Assembly (NCBI RefSeq): GCF_000003605.2
Contig: NW_003116447.1
Location: forward strand, 780,502 to 844,501
Length of the DNA: 64,000 nt
Reading direction: 5' to 3'
From: Saccoglossus kowalevskii
Lineage: Eukaryota > Hemichordata > Enteropneusta > Harrimaniidae
Shown: positions 59,740 through 64,000 of the stretch, in pieces
How the letters are laid out: every line of letters starts with the position of its first letter
How positions within the stretch are numbered: position 1 is the first letter of the stretch
Notes under the pieces: generated by a model
What the model saw: only the letters and a program-made list of their open reading frames with translations
Databases searched by the model: none
What the model was told of the DNA's origin: nothing
Translations under genes and position numbers: made by a program

Positions 59740-60480
59740 ATGCCGATCTTCGTTTGGAAACACATCATGTTTAGCTTGTCTATGAAACACTGTAATTTCT
59801 GTAAAGGTTGCCTCCCGTCTGTTTCTTCTTTCTTCCTGTTCCTCTTTTTAGCACCTGCAGCAATTTTGCTGAATACTTGATTTATCTTGAAAAGTATATT
59901 ATCTGTTCAGCTATGAAATCATCAGCTTACTCATTCAGAACACACAGACTTGACATCGAAGTGCTTTTTGTTTTGTTGCTCAGAAGATATAAAGTATTGT
60001 TAAGAAGAATCCAACGATTTTGGTCGAATAGAGACGAATGTTAAAAGAAAATGGAGACGAGAATTGAATGAAAAAAGTAAAGACGCGAGGGTATTATTGA
60101 TATACATGCAATGCATAAGCCATTTATGTTGGGTGGGTGAAACGATACCTATCTCCTAAATTTCACCCTTGGAAATTATTTTTACCAATTACCTGGAATA
60201 TGTGCGAGGAAATTTCATTTTTAAATGTAATTTTTCAGTTGACTTCATTCTATTACACTTTACTAAAACAGTGGAGTGAAGTTGAGCCTAATAAAACATC
60301 TCATATGAATATGAAATCATATGGAATAACAAAAACATCCGCATTCAAAATAAAAGTATCTTTTACGGAGTGTTTTTTAATGCAGGAATAATTTATATTG
60401 CAGATATATTTGACAAAAATGGGAAAATTAAAAATTGGGCTTAGTAATCTTCAAGCACTAGGGCTCAATTATGTTCAGCT
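59740..60480. other. Spacer; no gene recognised
   Basis: No recognised repeat or exon. The ORFs at 59808-60044 and 60137-60391 may include decayed upstream sequence of the following LINE, but no motif is readable. Confidence 0.35.
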
Positions 60481-60486
60481 ACTTCA

Positions 60487-60980
60487 GTGGTATGGCATTA
60501 TCTCTGCACTGAGAGTCTAGTGCATCTTTTTGTTGAATGCGAGTCTATTAAAGTCCTCTGGACATCAATTTTTAATCTATGGGGAACAAAACTAGGATGC
60601 CCAAGAACATTGTCAGCAAAACAGATTATATTAGGAGACAAGTTCTTCTCCCCTCTACTAAAACATATAATTATAAGTGTTAAAAGAATAATCTATACGT
60701 GTAAATTAAAAAAGGAACTACCATGCTTTATTCTCATAAAATCTGATATACGTTACACGCAAAAGATAGAGTTAGAAATTTCAAAAAGAAGACATACAAT
60801 GTCCATTTTCCTGGACAAGTGGGGAGACTTTATTTGTTAATGGGTTCCAATACCTAACTGGTAACGGGTATGCAGTGTTTATATTGTATGGGTTATATTA
60901 GCTGTAACATTTGTTGTATCTTGACATTGTGCTGTAACCTAATTTCTAGTGTATGCAATGAAGAAGAATAGGTGAAAAAA
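60487..60980 (+). mobile_element. LINE (L1/Tx1-like) 3' fragment with ORF2 C-terminus
   Basis: An open frame of 117 codons (60487-60840) encodes the C-terminus of a non-LTR retrotransposon polyprotein: TESLVHLFVECESIKVLWTS matches the zf-RVT-type region (ET-x2-HLF-x2-C-x7-W), followed by IISVKRIIYTCKLKKELPC and ending FLDKWGDFIC. About 140 bp of 3'UTR follows. The 5' end is truncated, as usual for LINEs, and no RT catalytic motif is present. The lack of stops suggests a fairly young insertion. Clade assignment is by resemblance only. Confidence 0.75.
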
Positions 60981-60984
60981 AAGA

Positions 60985-61550
60985 CGCGAGAGAAAATACA
61001 GTGCGGAAGTCAGAATTAAACACTGCGAATTGAGTCTAACAAAATGAGTTTTATGAAAGTGGCGTGTGCATGCACTAGGGACCTGGTATTTTCAAATGCT
61101 GACAATTGTTTTTTTTGTTGGACTTTCAAATAACCATGCAGTCTCATCGAATAACAATTTCCCAACAAATCAAGAAATTGCTCCATTGACTTCCTTTTTT
61201 GTTTAATAAAATACCCAATAGTTCTCTATTCTACTTGGTTTTGCAGTGAATCTACACTATCTATGAAAAATGTCAGTCATACAAAATATTTCTATTATGA
61301 CTAAAATATCTTCTGCTTTTTATCTTGTCTTATGTGACAGAAGAACATTTGCTTGTGTTATAATTTTGAAGATATACTGATATAATGTCACCTCAGATAT
61401 TAAATACTGTAGTTAGCTCGCAGAGAAAAATATAATACCCGTGTCAAACTTTATGCACTAAACTGATTTTCATGTCTATGGTTATGTGTTGGAAAAAGAG
61501 TCCCATATGATTTCTTATCTTACTGCTGAAGTGGGTCACAATGTTTTTAG
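60985..61550. other. Spacer; no gene recognised
   Basis: AT-rich DNA without supported exons or repeats. Confidence 0.35.
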
Positions 61551-61553
61551 TTA

Positions 61554-61751
61554 ATGATCGAGGTATTATTTTTGGCACAACCTTATGAAGGTTCTGCCAG
61601 CCGACCGCCGGTAATACATACCATGTCTAATACCAGTGTTATCGCTGGGCTTGACATTTTATTTTACTCAGTGGAACAGTTGTCTGGATTACCGGGGTCT
61701 CGTAATCCAGAGCTTGAAAAAAAGGTGAATATCAGCAGACTAAACATATAG
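61554..61751 (+). CDS. Unidentified ORF or exon
   Basis: A 65-codon frame with coding-like codon use in an AT-rich setting. It has possible exon signals: acceptor 'gtttttag' just before 61551 and donor AAG|GTGAAT at about 61723. A second ATG is at 61623 (MSNTSVIAGLDILFYSVEQL). I do not recognise the protein. It could be an internal exon, a small gene, a pseudogene piece or chance. Confidence 0.3.
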   Translation: MIEVLFLAQPYEGSASRPPVIHTMSNTSVIAGLDILFYSVEQLSGLPGSRNPELEKKVNISRLNI

Positions 61752-61850
61752 CAATCTTATCATATGAAGTTGTGTTGTATTTCGACTTCGGTGTCATAGA
61801 AATCAGCTGATAAACTATAGCACCGTCCATCAACACAGTGCCGAGGGCCG

Positions 61851-61864
61851 GTGACTATGGTAAC
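61851..61864. promoter_or_regulatory. RFX X-box-like site
   Basis: GTGACTATGGTAAC fits the degenerate X-box GTNRCY-N2-RGYAAC in full. No ciliary gene start was recognised beside it; the nearest frames are unidentified. Confidence 0.35.
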
Positions 61865-61996
61865 GAGTGATGATAAAGAGCTGTGAATAAAAATAAAAAG
61901 ATGATTTTATTTTTTAAATTATTTATTACAATTTTTTATAATATATTTCAACTCCCTGTGCCAACATACCATTTACGCGACGCAAGAAGTCCGTCG

Positions 61997-62185
61997 CTAG
62001 ACTCGGTTCAGTCTCATGTCTCTCAGTACGCTTATGTGAATCAGCCTCAGACGCCCTTTATAAACTACCTTTATATGCTGTATTTTGGTGGTATCGTCAC
62101 ACGGCTTGTCTCCGTGTATAATAACAAATATCACTGAGAGCAGTATAACAAACAGGAACGGCAACGTTATGCGCGATGAGCACAT
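61997..62185 (-). CDS. Unidentified small ORF with N-terminal membrane segment
   Basis: A 62-codon frame begins MCSSRITLPFLFVILLSVIF, a short positive N-terminus followed by about 18 hydrophobic residues, then a polar stretch with DKPCDD. This resembles a signal anchor, as in type II Golgi enzymes, or a signal peptide. A possible donor (AAG|GTAGTT) about 39 codons in would make it a first exon. No family recognised and no downstream exon found on the minus strand. Confidence 0.25.
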   Translation of the reverse strand: MCSSRITLPFLFVILLSVIFVIIHGDKPCDDTTKIQHIKVVYKGRLRLIHISVLRDMRLNRV

Positions 62186-62838
62186 ACTAGTACTTGAAAT
62201 AAAGTCTACTTCATCGCTTGGGGGCGCGATCTATAGTAGGTGTATTCTGTTACCCCAGCTGCCTCCGTGGTATTTGGTTTCCTACCATAGACTATTGCCA
62301 AAAACCCGTATGGCTAAATTCGAAAACGACAAAATGTAGAAGATTGTATTTCATTTATATTATCCCAATAACGTCGACTGTAGGTAAAAAACAAAGGCAA
62401 ACTACCATGTACCTAATAATATGACATTTATCATATAAGTATCATTTGATAACAACACTGGTTGGTATGTGTGTACTATAGCGCTTATAATAAACAAGAT
62501 ACACATTGTATTTTTGCTGTCTCAAAATTGTCCATTATCAGTTTTGTCCAGTAAAAATAAGAAATCAAACTACATGTATCTCCGGACTAGTCAATAACAT
62601 TTAAATAATCATGAATTATTTATTCAGAAATATTCAACCACTAGGTTTTTAGACATTATTTTTTGGTTAGTTAGGGTGTGTGATTTTTAGGAGATCACGC
62701 ACCCGGCAATATATAATCCACTGGAAATAATAGACTTTGGCTTTCTTATTTCTCCAGATAACTCTTTGCCCATTTGCTTGAGTTAAATTATGAAGTTTTA
62801 CGTCACAGTTTGCATGTGTGAATAAATAAAAGATAATT
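62186..62838. other. Spacer; no gene recognised
   Basis: No supported exon or repeat. The plus-strand ORFs at 62085-62339 and 62218-62424 overlap each other and the minus-strand ORF and have no recognisable motif. Confidence 0.35.
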
Positions 62839-62847
62839 TATTATACC

Positions 62848-62917
62848 TAGCCTGACAAGGTCACGTGAGTTGTCGTTCGGCCGGTGAAGGCGCTACTGAC
62901 GCCTACGTGTCAGGCTA
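62848..62917. mobile_element. 70-bp hAT-like mini-element with perfect 9-bp flanking repeats
   Basis: Terminal inverted repeats TAGCCTGACA (62848-62857) and TGTCAGGCTA (62908-62917) enclose 50 bp of GC-rich DNA. TATTATACC flanks both sides exactly (62839-62847 and 62918-62926). The 8-9-bp duplication and TAG...CTA ends fit hAT. No coding capacity. Confidence 0.8.
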
Positions 62918-62929
62918 TATTATACCCAG

Positions 62930-63830
62930 TTAGTTTTATTGGTTCTATTTGTAATAGAAATTTCGAACCCAATGTATAATTGGCGTGTCATCTGTGTATG
63001 ACATTTATCGTAGGTTCTACAATTATCCCAAAGAACCATGGCTCCACATACGGAGCCGTCACCACGGATACAGTGTCGCATACATCTCTACACATCATTG
63101 GCCACTGCATTTCAATTATTTATGACATGTTAAATAAGTTATTTTAAGTACGTGAATATTTTTTATGAAATATTGTTCTAACTGTGACTCCTTTAAGTTG
63201 TGGATTTCCTTCGCCATTCAATTTAAATGTTTAATTTTATATAAACAACAATCATTATGGTTCATGTTTTTCTAGTTAAAAGCGTGTTGATGCCCTTTTA
63301 AAATGTTTGACACCTTTATCTTTATCTTTATTCAATCGAATAAAAATAAATGAACTGATACAGAAGGTCTGAAATTCTTATCTTTTTCCATTCAACGCCT
63401 CATTCGTCAATTTATTTAATCTTTTATAACTTATGGATACTTACTTAATATGTGAATTGTGATGGCATTCGCAAGTTGTGTACAATGGCAGTCATAACAA
63501 CGCTATTATTCTGGTATTCCACAGGTCAGTAATATTCGTTACATTCAATGTATTGTTGTTACAATGTAACAAACATAACCGCATTGTATATGATAATACT
63601 ATTTACTACCCTAGTATATTATTTAGGGCTAAACGGAATGGAATATTGGTACCACCCCCCAAACATGAAATGTTTCTAATAGGAAATCCTGGACAAATGA
63701 TTAGCACCTCGTTACTGTCACCTGATAAAAATGTCAGAGGTACACAATTTTGAAGAATTTGATTACAACGTCATAAGCCTTCCAGTTCCGACCTATGCTG
63801 TAATAAACTGACTTATTTTGTAATACAGTA
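62930..63830. other. Spacer; no gene recognised
   Basis: The 91-codon plus-strand ORF at 63478-63753 ends with a motif-free stretch (KRNGILVPPPKHEMFLIGNP). I see no supported splice sites or family. Confidence 0.35.
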
Positions 63831-63853
63831 TACATACCTGTACATAATACGTT

Positions 63854-64000
63854 AAGCTGTATCGTACGTAACGCACCAACATGTTTTGTAATTTACATAT
63901 ATGTGTGTCATAATGCCCCAAGCTGTATCGTACGTAACGCACCGACATGTTTTGTAATTTAGATATATGTGTGTCATAATGCTCCAAGCTGTATCGTACG
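63854..64000. repeat. 66-bp tandem repeat, continues past right edge
   Basis: Units begin 'aagctgtatcgtacgtaacg' at 63854, 63920 and 63986; the first two differ at few positions and the third is cut by the window end. Because 66 is divisible by three, a minus-strand ORF reads as a 22-residue repeat, which is probably incidental. Confidence 0.88.

Noticed and set aside
60487-60840. 117-codon ORF as a new gene
   Set aside because: Motifs match the C-terminus of LINE ORF2; it lacks any host-gene context.
63793-63987. 22-residue repeat protein on the minus strand
   Set aside because: It is the translation of a 66-bp tandem repeat; periodicity divisible by three explains the open frame.
1-64000. 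Bacterial-type operon, CRISPR array, prophage or toxin system
   Set aside because: All supported genes are intron-rich animal genes; the regular repeats are minisatellites without spacer-repeat structure.

Overview
This is an AT-rich animal nuclear genome window with two 50-N assembly gaps (35971-36020 and 51051-51100). Every protein-coding gene is split into many short GT-AG exons, and introns and spacers are packed with small inverted-repeat transposons (MITEs), LINE 3' fragments and minisatellites. Four genes were rebuilt exon by exon, with codon phase closing at every junction. The gene content and one-copy state of PIP4K2 suggest a ciliated, non-vertebrate bilaterian; a marine invertebrate deuterostome such as a hemichordate is possible, but the species cannot be fixed from the sequence.

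Layout. (1) 487-15947, minus strand: NEK10, an armadillo-repeat protein kinase; 21 coding exons (660 codons) are present and the gene runs off the left edge in the middle of the kinase domain. (2) 15961-23139: spacer with a likely NEK10 5'UTR exon, a LINE 3' end, several MITEs, and the PIP4K2 promoter. (3) 23140-40563, plus strand: PIP4K2, phosphatidylinositol 5-phosphate 4-kinase, 9 exons, 406 aa, complete, with a possible second promoter and first exon at 28 kb. (4) 40564-45122: 3'UTR/spacer with MITEs and a pair of RFX X-box-like sites. (5) 45123-50157, plus strand: PSMB3, proteasome beta-3 subunit, 6 exons, 205 aa, complete, with the start codon alone in exon 1. (6) 50158-52918: spacer with a TTAA-flanked, THAP-related DNA transposon remnant across an assembly gap. 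(7) 52919-58035, minus strand: SPAG6, axonemal central-pair armadillo protein, 9 exons, 508 aa, complete, convergent with PSMB3. (8) 58036-64000: X-box-like promoter site, hAT-like mini-elements, a LINE fragment, two unidentified ORFs and a 66-bp tandem repeat leaving the window.

Biology. NEK10 and SPAG6 both belong to motile-cilium biology. PIP4K2 and PSMB3 are housekeeping signalling and proteolysis genes. PIP4K2, PSMB3 and SPAG6 side by side unite two human neighbourhoods (PIP4K2A-SPAG6 on 10p12 and PIP4K2B-PSMB3 on 17q12), so the order here looks like the pre-duplication arrangement. The most notable protein observation is that PIP4K2 has MRSVL where vertebrate PIP4K2B has its GTP-sensing TRNVF motif. 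I found no bacterial-type system, CRISPR, toxin or viral gene.
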